DNA of 64,000 bases, taken from assembly GCF_000349845.1 (NCBI RefSeq), contig NC_020829.1, forward strand, positions 372,001 to 436,000. The letters run 5' to 3'. A model generated the notes under the pieces. That model was not told the DNA's origin. It searched no databases and was given only the letters and a program-made list of their open reading frames with translations. The position numbers and the translations under genes are program-made. Shown in pieces: positions 18,764 through 28,405 of the stretch (its first letter is position 1; every line of letters starts with the position of its first letter). This stretch comes from Pseudomonas sp. ATCC 13867. GTDB lineage: Bacteria; Pseudomonadota; Gammaproteobacteria; Pseudomonadales; Pseudomonadaceae.

Positions 18764-19597
18764 TCATTGACCCAGTTGTTCGGCCAGCTCGGCGGAGCGA
18801 TGGTCGGCGGCGCCTACCGCCTTCTCCACCAGCGCTTCGAAACCGTTGGCCTGGAAAGTGGTGATGGCAGCTTCGGTGGTGCCGTTGGGCGAGGTCACGC
18901 GGCGGCGCAGCTCGGCCGGATCGACATCGCTGGCGGTGGCCATCTGCGCGGCGCCCAGAGCGGTCTGGCGGGCCAGCTGGCCGGCGACGTTGCGGGACAG
19001 GCCTAGTTTCTCGCCGGCGGCGGTCATGGCTTCCATAAGAAGGAAGAAGTAGGCCGGGCCGCTGCCGGAAACGGCGGTGACCGCGTCGATCTGCTTTTCC
19101 GCGTCCAGCCACAGGGCGATGCCCACGGCGCTCAGCAGCTTCTCGGCCTGCTCGCGCTGGGCGGCGCTGACGCTGGCGTTGGCATACAGGCCGCTGGCGC
19201 CCAGACCGACCAGGGCCGGGGTGTTGGGCATGCAGCGGACGATGGCGCGCGGCTGGCCGTTCACCGCGCCCAGCCAGCGTTCCAGACTGGCGCAGGGGAT
19301 GCCGGCGGCGATCGAGACGATCAGGGCGTTGCCCGACAGCGCCGGGGCCAGGGCCTGGCAGACGTCCTTCATGACCTGCGGCTTGACCGCCAGGACCACC
19401 ACGTCGGCGCCGGCCACGGCGCTGGCGTTGTCGCCGACCACGTCGATGCCGTGCTCGGCGGCGATCTTCGCGCGCTGCTCGGCGCCCGGATCGCTGGCGC
19501 GGATGTCCCCCGCGGCGACGCCCTTGGCGCGCAGGCCGCCGATGAGACTGGCGGCCATGTTGCCGGCGCCGATGAAGGCAATGTGGGTGTTGCTCAT
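18764..19597 (-). CDS. proC: Pyrroline-5-carboxylate reductase ProC
   Basis: Last step of proline synthesis: NAD(P)H-dependent reduction of pyrroline-5-carboxylate (277 aa). The Rossmann motif is FIGAGNMAASLIGG, followed by VLAVKPQVM and the family signature VSGSGPAYFFLLMEAM near the C-terminus, then LRRRVTSPNGTT. The ATG at 19597 has GGAAGAG upstream; the longer 418-codon frame is rejected. Adjacent to yggS (PLP homeostasis) and yggT, a very common bacterial arrangement. Confidence 0.97.
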   Translation of the reverse strand: MSNTHIAFIGAGNMAASLIGGLRAKGVAAGDIRASDPGAEQRAKIAAEHGIDVVGDNASAVAGADVVVLAVKPQVMKDVCQALAPALSGNALIVSIAAGIPCASLERWLGAVNGQPRAIVRCMPNTPALVGLGASGLYANASVSAAQREQAEKLLSAVGIALWLDAEKQIDAVTAVSGSGPAYFFLLMEAMTAAGEKLGLSRNVAGQLARQTALGAAQMATASDVDPAELRRRVTSPNGTTEAAITTFQANGFEALVEKAVGAADHRSAELAEQLGQ

Positions 19598-19614
19598 GGA
19601 GTCTCTTCCTTTAT

Positions 19615-20304
19615 TCAGTGCGAGGTGCCGTAGTCGCGGGCGCCGAACAGGGCGGTACCGATCCGCACCCAGGTGGCGCCTTCGTCGATGGCGGCTTCGA
19701 GATCGTGGCTCATGCCCATTGACAGGGTGTCCAGGCCGAGGTTCAGGGCGTGCATCAGCTCGCGCAGGCGGGCGAACGCGGCATGCTGCGCGGCAACGTC
19801 TTCGGTTGGCTCTGGTATGGTCATCAGGCCGCGCAGTTTCAAGTGGGGCAGTTGCGCCACCGCCTGGGCGAGGGCGGGCAACTCCTCGGGGGAGCAGCCG
19901 GACTTGCTGTCCTCGCCGCTGACGTTCACCTGCAGCAGCACGTTCAGCGGCGGCAGGTTCGCCGGACGCTGTTCGGACAGGCGCTGGGCGACCTTCAGGC
20001 GGTCCACCGAGTGCACCCACTGGAAATGTTCGGCGATGGGGCGGGTCTTGTTCGACTGGATCGGGCCAATGAAATGCCAGGTCAGCGCCAGGTCCGCCAG
20101 CTCGGCCTGCTTGGCCAGGGCTTCCTGCAAGTAGTTCTCGCCGAAATCGGCCAAGCCGCAGGCGAACGCCTCGCGGATGTCGGCGGCGGGTTTGGTCTTG
20201 CTGACGGCCAGCAACTGCACCGAATCTGGCGTGCGATTTTTCGCTTGTTCCGCCTCACGGATTCGTACGCGAACCTTTGCAATATTCTCTGCTATCGTGG
20301 ACAT
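19615..20304 (-). CDS. PLP homeostasis protein YggS/PipY
   Basis: Single-domain alanine-racemase-fold protein that binds pyridoxal phosphate and helps maintain vitamin B6 and amino-acid balance (229 aa). The PLP lysine is K36 in LLAVSKTKP. Other conserved blocks are FGENYLQEALAK, WHFIGPIQSNK and SMGMSHDLEAAIDEGATWVRIG. Start MSTIAENIAKV at 20304; the frame is open up to 20511 but that would run through the pilT start. It is divergent from pilT with a 73-bp gap. Confidence 0.95.
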   Translation of the reverse strand: MSTIAENIAKVRVRIREAEQAKNRTPDSVQLLAVSKTKPAADIREAFACGLADFGENYLQEALAKQAELADLALTWHFIGPIQSNKTRPIAEHFQWVHSVDRLKVAQRLSEQRPANLPPLNVLLQVNVSGEDSKSGCSPEELPALAQAVAQLPHLKLRGLMTIPEPTEDVAAQHAAFARLRELMHALNLGLDTLSMGMSHDLEAAIDEGATWVRIGTALFGARDYGTSH

Positions 20305-20377
20305 TACCTGCGCTTTTCCGCCCGGCTGCTGCGAGTTCTGCGGCATTCTACCTGCTTGCTCTTGATTGGGGAGTCCC

Positions 20378-21412
20378 ATGGATATTACCGAGTTGCTCGC
20401 CTTCAGCGCCAAGCAGGGCGCTTCGGACCTGCACCTCTCGGCCGGTCTGCCGCCGATGATCCGCGTCGACGGTGATGTTCGCCGGATCAACCTGCCGCCC
20501 CTGGAGCACAAGCAGGTCCATGCGCTGATCTATGACATCATGAACGACAAGCAGCGCAAGGATTTCGAAGAATTTCTGGAAACCGACTTTTCCTTCGAAG
20601 TCCCCGGGGTCGCCCGTTTCCGGGTCAACGCCTTCAACCAGAACCGTGGCGCCGGCGCCGTGTTCCGGACCATTCCCTCCAAGGTACTCACGATGGAGGA
20701 CCTGGGGATGGGAGAAGTGTTCAAACGTGTTTCAGACGTGCCACGCGGCCTGGTGCTGGTGACCGGCCCGACCGGCTCGGGCAAGTCCACTTCGCTGGCG
20801 GCGATGCTCGACTACCTGAACAACACCAAGTACAGCCACATTCTCACTGTCGAAGACCCGATCGAATTCGTCCATGAGTCGAAGAAGTGCCTGGTCAACC
20901 AGCGCGAAGTGCACCGCGACACCCTCGGCTTCAACGAGGCGCTGCGCTCGGCCCTGCGTGAGGACCCGGACATCATCCTGGTGGGCGAGATGCGTGACCT
21001 GGAGACCATCCGCCTGGCGCTGACCGCCGCGGAAACCGGCCACCTGGTCTTCGGCACCCTGCACACCACCTCCGCGGCCAAGACCATCGACCGTATCGTC
21101 GACGTGTTCCCCGCCGAGGAGAAGTCGATGGTCCGCTCCATGCTCTCCGAATCGCTGCAGGCGGTGATCTCCCAGACCCTGCTGAAGAAGATCGGCGGCG
21201 GTCGGGTGGCGGCCCACGAGATCATGATCGGTACCCCGGCGATCCGTAACCTGATCCGCGAGGACAAGGTCGCGCAGATGTACTCGGCCATCCAGACCGG
21301 CGGCGCGATCGGCATGCAGACCCTGGACATGTGCCTCAAGGGCCTGGTCGCCAAGGGGCTGGTCACTCGCGATGCGGCGAAAGAAAAAGCCAAGATTCCG
21401 GAAAACTTCTAA
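20378..21412 (+). CDS. pilT: Type IV pilus retraction ATPase PilT
   Basis: Hexameric cytoplasmic motor that depolymerises type IV pili and powers twitching and DNA uptake. It is 344 aa, equal to P. aeruginosa PilT. Motifs: N-terminal PAS-like region (GASDLHLSAGLPPMIRVDG), Walker A GPTGSGKST with K136, Asp box VEDPIEFVHE, Walker B LVGEMRDLE with E204, His box TGHLVFGTLHTTSA and the C-terminal AIRNLIRE. The ATG at 20378 follows GGGGAG; an in-frame start 12 bp upstream is less likely. Confidence 0.99.
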   Translation: MDITELLAFSAKQGASDLHLSAGLPPMIRVDGDVRRINLPPLEHKQVHALIYDIMNDKQRKDFEEFLETDFSFEVPGVARFRVNAFNQNRGAGAVFRTIPSKVLTMEDLGMGEVFKRVSDVPRGLVLVTGPTGSGKSTSLAAMLDYLNNTKYSHILTVEDPIEFVHESKKCLVNQREVHRDTLGFNEALRSALREDPDIILVGEMRDLETIRLALTAAETGHLVFGTLHTTSAAKTIDRIVDVFPAEEKSMVRSMLSESLQAVISQTLLKKIGGGRVAAHEIMIGTPAIRNLIREDKVAQMYSAIQTGGAIGMQTLDMCLKGLVAKGLVTRDAAKEKAKIPENF

Positions 21413-21516
21413 CCCCACCGGGCCGCTGCGGCCCGGCGCACGGAGCGCGCCACACGCACTCGCTCCGTGATTCGACAGCACTGTCGCAGTCAGCGTGAAC
21501 CTGCGCGAGAACGATC

Positions 21517-22662
21517 ATGGAATTCGAGAAGCTGTTGCGCCTGATGGTGGAAAAGGGGGCCTCCGACCTGTTCATCACGGCGGGCGTGCCGCCGTCGATG
21601 AAGGTCAACGGCAAGGTGTTGCCGGTGACCAAGACCGCGCTGTCGCCGGAGCAGACCCGCGAAACCGTGCTCTCGGTGATGAACGAACAGCAACGCCGCG
21701 AGTTCGCCGAGAACCATGAGTGCAACTTCGCCATCAGCGCCCGTGGCGTCGGCCGTTTCCGGGTCAGCGCCTTCTACCAGCGCAACCTGGTGGGCATGGT
21801 GCTGCGCCGCATCGAGACCAATATCCCGACCATCGAAGACCTCAAGCTGCCGGAAGTCCTCAAGAAACTGGCGATGACCAAGCGTGGCCTGGTGATCTTC
21901 GTCGGCGCCACCGGTACCGGCAAGTCCACCTCGCTGGCGGCGATGATCGGCTACCGCAACAAGAACTCCACCGGCCACATCATCTCCATCGAAGACCCTA
22001 TCGAGTACATCCACCAGCACCAGGGCTGCATCGTCACCCAGCGCGAGGTGGGCCTGGATACCGATACCTTCGAAGTGGCCCTGAAGAACACCCTGCGCCA
22101 GGCGCCGGACGTGATCATGATCGGCGAGGTGCGCTCGCGCGAGACCATGGACCACGCCGTGGCCTTCGCCGAAACCGGCCACCTGTGCCTGGCGACCCTG
22201 CACGCCAACAACGCCAACCAGGCGCTGGAGCGGATCATCCACTTCTTCCCGGCCGACCGGCATGGCCAGGTGTGGATGGACCTCTCGCTCAACCTCAAGG
22301 CCATCGTCGCCCAGCAACTGGTGCCGACCCCGGACGGCAAGGGCCGCCGCGCGGTGATCGAGGTATTGCTGAACACCCCGCTGGCCGCCGACCTGATCCG
22401 CAAGGGCGAGGTACACGAGCTCAAGCCGCTGATGAAGCGCTCCACCGAGCAAGGCATGCAGACCTTCGACCAGGCGCTGTACCAACTCTACAGCCAGGGC
22501 GAGATCACCTACGAAGACGCCCTGGCCTACGCCGACTCGGCGAACGACCTGCGCCTGATGATCAAGCTGGGCTCGGAAACCGATGCCGACCACCTGTCCA
22601 GCATGACCCAGGGGCTGACCCTGGAGATGAGCGACGACGACCCGAACCGCCGCTTCCGCTGA
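21517..22662 (+). CDS. pilU: Type IV pilus retraction ATPase paralogue PilU
   Basis: PilT paralogue (381 aa) that assists retraction under load and needs PilT for function. Walker A is GATGTGKST (K136); the Asp box IEDPIEYIHQHQ, Walker B MIGEVRSRET and His box TGHLCLATLHANNA are all present. Compared with PilT it has an extended C-terminus (DADHLSSMTQGLTLEMSDDDPNRRFR). It starts 104 bp after pilT and probably shares its transcript. A terminator follows. Confidence 0.98.
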   Translation: MEFEKLLRLMVEKGASDLFITAGVPPSMKVNGKVLPVTKTALSPEQTRETVLSVMNEQQRREFAENHECNFAISARGVGRFRVSAFYQRNLVGMVLRRIETNIPTIEDLKLPEVLKKLAMTKRGLVIFVGATGTGKSTSLAAMIGYRNKNSTGHIISIEDPIEYIHQHQGCIVTQREVGLDTDTFEVALKNTLRQAPDVIMIGEVRSRETMDHAVAFAETGHLCLATLHANNANQALERIIHFFPADRHGQVWMDLSLNLKAIVAQQLVPTPDGKGRRAVIEVLLNTPLAADLIRKGEVHELKPLMKRSTEQGMQTFDQALYQLYSQGEITYEDALAYADSANDLRLMIKLGSETDADHLSSMTQGLTLEMSDDDPNRRFR

Positions 22663-22674
22663 CCCTCCTTCGAG

Positions 22675-22697
22675 AAGCCCGCCTAGCGCGGGCTTTT
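22675..22697 (+). terminator. Rho-independent terminator after pilU
   Basis: AAGCCCGC (22675-22682), loop CTAGC and GCGGGCTT (22688-22695), then TT. Confidence 0.88.
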
Positions 22698-22737
22698 CGT
22701 TTATCCTGAGCGCATCGCAACGACACGGGAGACAGGC

Positions 22738-23142
22738 ATGTCCGCCAACCCTGACACCCACAGCAAGGTCATCGGCTACCTGCTGTGGATCTTCGGCTTC
22801 ACCGGTTCGCACCGCTTCTACTATGGCCGGCCGGTCACTGGCACCATCTGGTTCTTCACCCTCGGCTTGTTCTTCATCGGCTGGATCATCGACCTGTTCC
22901 TCATCCCCTCGATGGACGATGCGGCGGACCAGCGCTACCGCGCCGGCGGTGTGGACTACAACGTCGCCTGGATTCTGCTGACCTTCCTCGGCGTGTTCGG
23001 CGTACACCGCATGTACATGGGCAAATGGCTCACCGGCCTGCTCTACCTGCTGACCGGAGGCCTGTTTCTGGTGGGCGTGCTGTACGACTTCTGGACGCTG
23101 AACAGCCAGATCTCCGAGCGCAACGGCCCGCAGCGGATCTGA
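22738..23142 (+). CDS. Double TM2-domain membrane protein
   Basis: A 134-aa protein with two copies of the TM2 module. Each is a helix, a G-x-x-G-x-H-R-x-Y-x-G motif and a second helix: GFTGSHRFYYGRPVTG at about residues 20-35 and GVFGVHRMYMGKWLTG at about 84-99. The NINE/TM2 family has no settled function. The internal duplication is plain in the sequence. It is a monocistronic gene between the pilU terminator and a REP pair, in the place of PA0398 or a neighbour in P. aeruginosa. Confidence 0.88.
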   Translation: MSANPDTHSKVIGYLLWIFGFTGSHRFYYGRPVTGTIWFFTLGLFFIGWIIDLFLIPSMDDAADQRYRAGGVDYNVAWILLTFLGVFGVHRMYMGKWLTGLLYLLTGGLFLVGVLYDFWTLNSQISERNGPQRI

Positions 23143-23152
23143 TCGGTCTTTT

Positions 23153-23217
23153 GTAGGAGCGAGCTTGCTCGCGAGCCGCACGGCACGAGGTCTTTTCGCG
23201 AGCAGGCCCGCTCCTAC
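23153..23217. repeat. REP pair (BIME) upstream of the cystathionine beta-synthase gene
   Basis: Two inverted REP copies: GTAGGAGCGAGCTTGCTCGC at 23153-23172, and a variant GCGAGCAGGCCCGCTCCTAC ending at 23216. The head-to-head arrangement would let the transcript form a long hairpin. The second copy has drifted in its centre. Confidence 0.85.
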
Positions 23218-23335
23218 AAGAGCAGCCGTCTTTCGTCGCGCCGCCTGGCGCGAGCTGTGCCGCCCGCCTAAGGTCAGGAGGACAGTAGCAGGCGCCACCG
23301 GGCGATCCCCGGGGTGCCCCGAAGGAGTGGCTGCC

Positions 23336-24709
23336 ATGAGCAACGAATCCCGCCCCGCCGTACTCGACCTGATCGGCAATACCCCCCTGGTCCGCGTCAC
23401 GCGTTTCGATACCGGACCCTGCACCCTGTTCCTCAAGCTCGAATCACAGAACCCCGGCGGCTCCATCAAGGACCGCATCGGCGTCGCCATGATCGAAACC
23501 GCCGAGCGCGACGGCCGGCTCAAGCCCGGCGGGGTGATCGTCGAGGCCACCGCCGGCAACACCGGCCTGGGCCTGGCGCTGGTGGGGCGCGCCAAGGGCT
23601 ACCGGGTGGTGCTGGTGGTGCCGGACAAGATGTCCACCGAGAAGGTCCTGCACCTGCGGGCGATGGGCGCCGAGGTGCACATCACCCGCTCGGACGTCGG
23701 CAAGGGCCATCCCGAGTATTACCAGGACGTCGCCGCGCGGCTGGCGAAAGACCTGCCCGATGCCTTCTTCGCCGACCAGTTCAACAACCCTGCCAACCCG
23801 CTGGCCCACGAGACCGGCACCGGCCCGGAAATCTGGGCGCAGACCGGCCATGATCTCGACGCCGTGGTGGTCGGGGTCGGCTCCGCCGGTACGCTGACCG
23901 GTCTCACGCGCTTCTTCCAGAAGGTCCAGCCCGAGCTGGAAATGGTCCTGGCCGACCCGGTGGGCTCGATCATGGCCGAGTACTCGCGCTCCGGCGCCAT
24001 CGGCACGCCCGGCTCCTGGGCGGTAGAGGGCATCGGCGAAGACTTCGTACCGTCGATTGCCGACCTCTCCAGCGTGCGCCACGCCTACTCGATCAGCGAC
24101 GAGGAGAGCTTCGCCACCGCCCGCGAGCTGCTGCGCAACGAAGGCATCGCCGCCGGTTCGTCCACCGGCACGCTGCTGGCCGCCGCGCTGCGCTTCTGCC
24201 GCGAGCAGAAGGAACCCAAGCGCGTGGTCAGCCTGGTCTGCGACACCGGCACGCGCTACCTGTCGAAGATCTACAACGACCAGTGGATGACCGACCAGGG
24301 CCTGCTGCAGCGCAAGCGCTACGGCGACCTGCGCGACATCATCGCGCGGCGCTTCGAGGAAGGCCGGGTGGTTAGCGTCGGTCCCGGCGACACCCTGCTC
24401 ACCGCCTTCCAGCGCATGCGCCTGGCCGATATCTCGCAACTGCCGGTGCTCGATGGCGACCGCCTGGTCGGCGTGATCGACGAGTCGGACATCCTGCTGG
24501 GCGTGCACGACGATCCCAGCCACTTCCGCAGCGACGTCGCCAGCGCCATGAGCGATGCGCCCGAAACCCTGGCGCCCGGTGCCAGCCTGGCCGAGCTGGA
24601 AGCCGTGCTCGATCGCGGCCTGGTCGCCATCATCGCCGACGCCTCGGGCTTCCACGGTCTGATCACCCGATTCGATTTGCTCAACCATTTGCGGAGGACC
24701 CTCCCATGA
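23336..24709 (+). CDS. Pyridoxal-phosphate cystathionine beta-synthase with C-terminal CBS pair
   Basis: Condenses serine with homocysteine to cystathionine, the first step of reverse transsulfuration from methionine to cysteine (457 aa). The N-terminal fold-type II PLP domain has the Schiff-base K45 in GGSIKDRIG and the phosphate-binding EATAGNTGLGLAL. A tandem CBS-domain regulatory module occupies about residues 340-457 (VVSVGPGDTLLTAFQRMRLADISQLPVLDG). The ATG at 23336 has AAGGAG upstream; the frame opens earlier but through a REP pair. Its stop overlaps the gamma-lyase start (ATGA). Corresponds to PA0399. Confidence 0.95.
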   Translation: MSNESRPAVLDLIGNTPLVRVTRFDTGPCTLFLKLESQNPGGSIKDRIGVAMIETAERDGRLKPGGVIVEATAGNTGLGLALVGRAKGYRVVLVVPDKMSTEKVLHLRAMGAEVHITRSDVGKGHPEYYQDVAARLAKDLPDAFFADQFNNPANPLAHETGTGPEIWAQTGHDLDAVVVGVGSAGTLTGLTRFFQKVQPELEMVLADPVGSIMAEYSRSGAIGTPGSWAVEGIGEDFVPSIADLSSVRHAYSISDEESFATARELLRNEGIAAGSSTGTLLAAALRFCREQKEPKRVVSLVCDTGTRYLSKIYNDQWMTDQGLLQRKRYGDLRDIIARRFEEGRVVSVGPGDTLLTAFQRMRLADISQLPVLDGDRLVGVIDESDILLGVHDDPSHFRSDVASAMSDAPETLAPGASLAELEAVLDRGLVAIIADASGFHGLITRFDLLNHLRRTLP

Positions 24710-25875
24710 GCCAGCACGACGACCGCCTCGGTTTCGCCACCCGTGTGATCCACGCCGGGCAGGAGCCGGACCCGTCCACCGGGGCGATCATGCCGCCGAT
24801 CTACGCCAACTCCACCTACCGCCAGGAAAGCCCCGGCGTGCACAAGGGGCTCGACTACGGCCGCTCGCACAACCCCACGCGCTGGGCGCTGGAGCGCTGC
24901 GTGGCGGACCTGGAGGGCGGCAGCAAGGCGTTCGCCTTCGCCTCGGGGCTGGCGGCGATCTCGGCGGTACTGGAACTGCTCGACGCCGGCTCGCACATCG
25001 TCTCCGGCAACGACCTCTACGGCGGCACCTTCCGCCTGTTCGAGCGGGTGCGCCGGCGCAGCGCCGGGCACGACTTCCACTTCGCCGACCTGGCCCAGCC
25101 CGGCGCCCTGGAAGCGGCGCTGACCGACAAGACGCGCATGGTCTGGGTGGAAACCCCGAGCAACCCGCTGCTGCGCCTGACCGACCTGGCCGCCATCGCC
25201 CGCACCTGCCGCGAGCGCGGCATCCTCTGCGTGGCCGACAACACCTTCGCCAGCCCCTACGTGCAGCGCCCGTTGGACCTGGGCTTCGACATCGTCGTGC
25301 ATTCGACCACCAAGTACCTGAATGGCCACTCCGACGTCATCGGCGGCATCGCCATCGTCGGCGACAACCCCGACCTCGTCGAGCGCCTGGGCTTCCTGCA
25401 GAACTCGGTGGGCGCCATCGCCGGCCCGTTCGATGCCTTCCTCACCCTGCGCGGAGTGAAGACCCTCGCCCTGCGCATGGAGCGGCACTGCGCCAATGCG
25501 CTGGAGCTGGCCAAGTGGCTGGAGCAACAGCCGCAGGTGAAGCGTGTGTATTACCCCGGCCTGGCCTCGCATCCGCAGCACGAGCTGGCGCGCCGGCAGA
25601 TGAAGGGCTTCGGCGGGATGATCTCGCTGGACCTGAACACCGACCTGGCCGGCTCGCGGCGCTTCCTGGAGAACGTCCGGTTGTTCGCCCTGGCGGAAAG
25701 CCTGGGTGGCGTGGAAAGCCTGATCGAGCACCCGGCGATCATGACCCATGCCAGCATCCCGGCGGAGAATCGCGCGGCGCTGGGGATTGGCGATTCGCTG
25801 ATTCGCCTGTCGGTGGGGGTGGAAGACGTGGAGGACCTGCGCACCGACCTGGCAAGGGCGTTGGCGACGATCTGA
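24706..25875 (+). CDS. Cystathionine gamma-lyase (Cys/Met metabolism PLP enzyme)
   Basis: Splits cystathionine into cysteine, 2-oxobutyrate and ammonia, completing reverse transsulfuration with the upstream enzyme (389 aa). The PLP lysine K203 lies in VVHSTTKYLNGHSDVIGG, the family signature, with the phosphate-loop FASGLAAISA and YGRSHNPTR upstream. Relatives act as cystathionine gamma-synthase or beta-lyase; the ATGA coupling to cystathionine beta-synthase makes gamma-lyase the better call. It corresponds to PA0400. Confidence 0.93.
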   Translation: MSQHDDRLGFATRVIHAGQEPDPSTGAIMPPIYANSTYRQESPGVHKGLDYGRSHNPTRWALERCVADLEGGSKAFAFASGLAAISAVLELLDAGSHIVSGNDLYGGTFRLFERVRRRSAGHDFHFADLAQPGALEAALTDKTRMVWVETPSNPLLRLTDLAAIARTCRERGILCVADNTFASPYVQRPLDLGFDIVVHSTTKYLNGHSDVIGGIAIVGDNPDLVERLGFLQNSVGAIAGPFDAFLTLRGVKTLALRMERHCANALELAKWLEQQPQVKRVYYPGLASHPQHELARRQMKGFGGMISLDLNTDLAGSRRFLENVRLFALAESLGGVESLIEHPAIMTHASIPAENRAALGIGDSLIRLSVGVEDVEDLRTDLARALATI

Positions 25876-25898
25876 CGCGTCGCGTCGGTGCGCTTTTC

Positions 25899-25970
25899 GT
25901 AGGAGCGAGCTTGCTCGCGAACCCGCATAACTCCGGAGTTCGGGAGGTTCGCGAGCAAGCTCGCTCCTAC
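25899..25970. repeat. REP pair (BIME) after the gamma-lyase gene
   Basis: Perfect inverted copies: GTAGGAGCGAGCTTGCTCGC at 25899-25918 and GCGAGCAAGCTCGCTCCTAC at 25951-25970, with a 32-bp centre. A transcript could fold into a long hairpin. It lies between convergent genes. Confidence 0.9.
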
Positions 25971-26041
25971 AAGAGCCGGAGCTTCGGCGCGGGCTGATGG
26001 ATTGTCGATCCTACGTCCGAGCTCCCTGCAGAAACGCCAAT

Positions 26042-26069
26042 AAAAAGCCCGCCGATTGGCAGGCTTTTT
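26042..26069. terminator. Bidirectional terminator between the gamma-lyase gene and pyrC'
   Basis: AAAAAGCC (26042-26049) and GGCTTTTT (26062-26069) pair, with a partly paired CGCC/GGCA inner stem. T runs are present in both reading directions. It serves the minus-strand pyr operon and probably the plus-strand cys genes. Confidence 0.85.
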
Positions 26070-26087
26070 CATGGAGCGATGGGGGCG

Positions 26088-27359
26088 TTACACCGCGTGG
26101 ACGATATGCCCGTCCACCAGGGTGCAACGCACCACGCCCGGCAGGCAGTGGCCGAGGAACGGGCAGTTCTGGCCACGGGAGTGCCAGGTTTCGCCCGCCA
26201 GGGTCTGGCCGTCGGCTTCGAACAGCACCACGTCCGCCGCCGAGCCCACCGCCAGCTTGCCGGCCGGCAGGCGCAGGGCGGCGGCCGGGCCGCTGGAGAG
26301 GCGCGAAAGCAGGGTCGGCAGGTCGAGCAGGCCGTCCTGTACCAGGGTCATGGCCAGCGGCAGCAGCAGTTCGACGCTGCTGATGCCCGGGTCGGTGGCG
26401 GCGAATGGCGCGTTCTTGGCGTCCGCCTCGTGGGGCTGGTGGTGGCTGGCGATGGCCTGGATCACGCCGCTCTTCACCGCTTCGCGCAGGGCGTCGCGGT
26501 CCTTGCGCGAGCGCAGCGGCGGCTGCACGTGGTACAGGCTGGAGAAGTCCGCCAGCGCCTCGTCGGTGAGGATCAGCTGGTACAGCGCCACGTCGGCGGT
26601 GACCGGCAGGCCGCGGGCCTGGGCCTGGGCGATCAGCTCGACGCCACGGGCGCTGGTCAGCTGGCTGAAGTGCGCGCGCACGCCGGACTGTTCCACCAGC
26701 AGCAGGTTGCGCGCCAGGGCCACGGTCTCGGCGGTTTCCGGAATGCCGGCCAGGCCGCGGAAGCTGGCGGTCGGGCCTTCGTGGGCGAGGCCGCCTTCGG
26801 CCAGGTCATGGTCCTGGGAGGTGAAGATCACGGTCAGGTCGAAGGTCGCCGCGTATTCCAGCGAGCGCAGCAGCACGCGGTTGCTCGCCATCGGCGCCAG
26901 GCCGTTGGTGAAGGCCACGCAGCCGGCGTCGCGCAGGGCGACCAGCTCGGACAGTTGTTCGCCGGCCAGGCCCCTGGTCAGTGCGCCGATGGGGAACACC
27001 TTGGCGTTGCCGGCCTCGCGGGCGCGGTCGAGGATCAGCTCGGCCACCGCCGAGGTATCCAGCACCGGCTTGGTCTGCGGCGGGAAGCACAGGCTGGTGA
27101 CGCCACCGGCGGCGGCGGCGCGGGTTTCGCTCTCGATGCTGCCCTTGCGGCTGTAGCCCGGCTCGCGCAGGGCGACGCTCAGATCCACCAGGCCGGGCGC
27201 GGCGACGAGGCCGGCGGCGTCGATTTCCTGGGCGGCGTGGAAGCCGTCGGGGGCGTCGCCGATGGCGACGATGCGGCCGGCCTCGATGTGCAGGTCGCAG
27301 ACCTTGTCCAGGCCGCTGGCCGGATCGATCAGGTGGGCGCCACGAATACTGACGGTCAT
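26088..27359 (-). CDS. pyrC': Dihydroorotase-like non-catalytic subunit PyrC' of aspartate transcarbamoylase
   Basis: A 423-aa dihydroorotase homologue that in Pseudomonas forms a dodecamer with PyrB and is needed for its assembly, but is not itself active. The sequence supports this: the zinc-binding HxH before LREPG is missing ([17 protein letters not shown]), and the usual DHAPH-type block reads ASHHQPHEA. Its ATG overlaps the pyrB stop (ATGA), so the subunits are translationally coupled. A separate active PyrC must exist elsewhere in the genome. Confidence 0.95.
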   Translation of the reverse strand: MTVSIRGAHLIDPASGLDKVCDLHIEAGRIVAIGDAPDGFHAAQEIDAAGLVAAPGLVDLSVALREPGYSRKGSIESETRAAAAGGVTSLCFPPQTKPVLDTSAVAELILDRAREAGNAKVFPIGALTRGLAGEQLSELVALRDAGCVAFTNGLAPMASNRVLLRSLEYAATFDLTVIFTSQDHDLAEGGLAHEGPTASFRGLAGIPETAETVALARNLLLVEQSGVRAHFSQLTSARGVELIAQAQARGLPVTADVALYQLILTDEALADFSSLYHVQPPLRSRKDRDALREAVKSGVIQAIASHHQPHEADAKNAPFAATDPGISSVELLLPLAMTLVQDGLLDLPTLLSRLSSGPAAALRLPAGKLAVGSAADVVLFEADGQTLAGETWHSRGQNCPFLGHCLPGVVRCTLVDGHIVHAV

Positions 27360-28360
27360 TGCGCGTCCTCCTGTTCCAGCTGGCGTTGGGCGTTCTGGCC
27401 GCTCATGGCCATGGACAGCACGGCCATGCGGATGGCGATGCCGTAGGTGACCTGGTTGAGGATCACCGACTGTTCACCGTCGGCCACGGCGGAGTCGATC
27501 TCCACGCCACGGTTGATCGGGCCGGGGTGCATGACGATGGCGTCGGGCTTGGCCAGCTTCAGGCGCTTGCCGGTCAGGCCGTAGAGCTTGAAGAACTCGC
27601 CCTCGCTGGGCAGCAGGCCACCCTGCATGCGCTCGCGCTGCAGGCGCAGCATGATCACCACGTCGACACCCTTCAGGCCTTCGTTGGCGTCGGTGTAGAC
27701 CTTTACCCCGTACTGCTCTTCCAGGCCGACCGGCAGCAGGGTGCGCGGGGCGACGACGCGGATGTCCGGGCAGCCGAGGGTCTTCAGCGCCAGCATGTCG
27801 GAGCGGGCCACGCGCGAGTGCAGGATGTCGCCGACGATGGCCACCGAGAGCTTCTCGAAGCTGCCCTTGTGGCGGCGGATGGTCAGCATGTCGAGCATGC
27901 CCTGGGTCGGGTGGCCGTGGCGACCGTCGCCGCCGTTGATCACGGCGACGTTGGGGCTGACGTGCTCGGCGATGAAGTGTGCGGCGCCCGAGTCGCTGTG
28001 ACGCACGACGAACATGTCGGCGGCCATCGCCTCGAGGTTGCGCAGGGTGTCGGTGAGTGTCTCGCCCTTGCTGGTCGAGGAGGTCGACACGTTCAGCGAG
28101 ATGACGTCGGCGGACAGGCGCTGGGCGGCCAGCTCGAAGGTAGTACGGGTGCGCGTGGAGTTCTCGAAGAACACGTTGCACACGGTCTTGCCGCGCAGCA
28201 GCGGGACTTTCTTCACCGCGCGGGCGCCGACTTCGAGGAAGGAGTCGGCGGTATCGAGGATTTCAGTCAGCAGTTCGCGGGACAACCCGTCGAGCGAGAG
28301 GAAGTGGCGCAGCTGGCCCAGGTCGTTGAGCTGCAGCGGGCGCTTGGCGTCGGTCGGCAT
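27356..28360 (-). CDS. pyrB: Aspartate carbamoyltransferase catalytic chain PyrB
   Basis: Carbamoyl phosphate plus aspartate to carbamoylaspartate, the committed pyrimidine step (334 aa). The carbamoyl-phosphate motif S68-TRTRT is in [33 protein letters not shown] and [11 protein letters not shown] are also intact. It follows pyrR by 45 bp and is coupled to pyrC' by ATGA. No pyrI-type regulatory subunit gene is adjacent, as expected for the class A enzyme of Pseudomonas. Confidence 0.97.
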   Translation of the reverse strand: MPTDAKRPLQLNDLGQLRHFLSLDGLSRELLTEILDTADSFLEVGARAVKKVPLLRGKTVCNVFFENSTRTRTTFELAAQRLSADVISLNVSTSSTSKGETLTDTLRNLEAMAADMFVVRHSDSGAAHFIAEHVSPNVAVINGGDGRHGHPTQGMLDMLTIRRHKGSFEKLSVAIVGDILHSRVARSDMLALKTLGCPDIRVVAPRTLLPVGLEEQYGVKVYTDANEGLKGVDVVIMLRLQRERMQGGLLPSEGEFFKLYGLTGKRLKLAKPDAIVMHPGPINRGVEIDSAVADGEQSVILNQVTYGIAIRMAVLSMAMSGQNAQRQLEQEDAQ

Positions 28361-28405
28361 GTGGCAGGCCCTGAAAGTTGGGAATAGAGGTCCGGGCGCG
28401 CAGAG

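Noticed and set aside
21490..23595. A 701-codon minus-strand frame across pilU, the TM2 gene and a REP pair
   Set aside because: It crosses two real genes, a terminator and a repeat, and is not protein-like.
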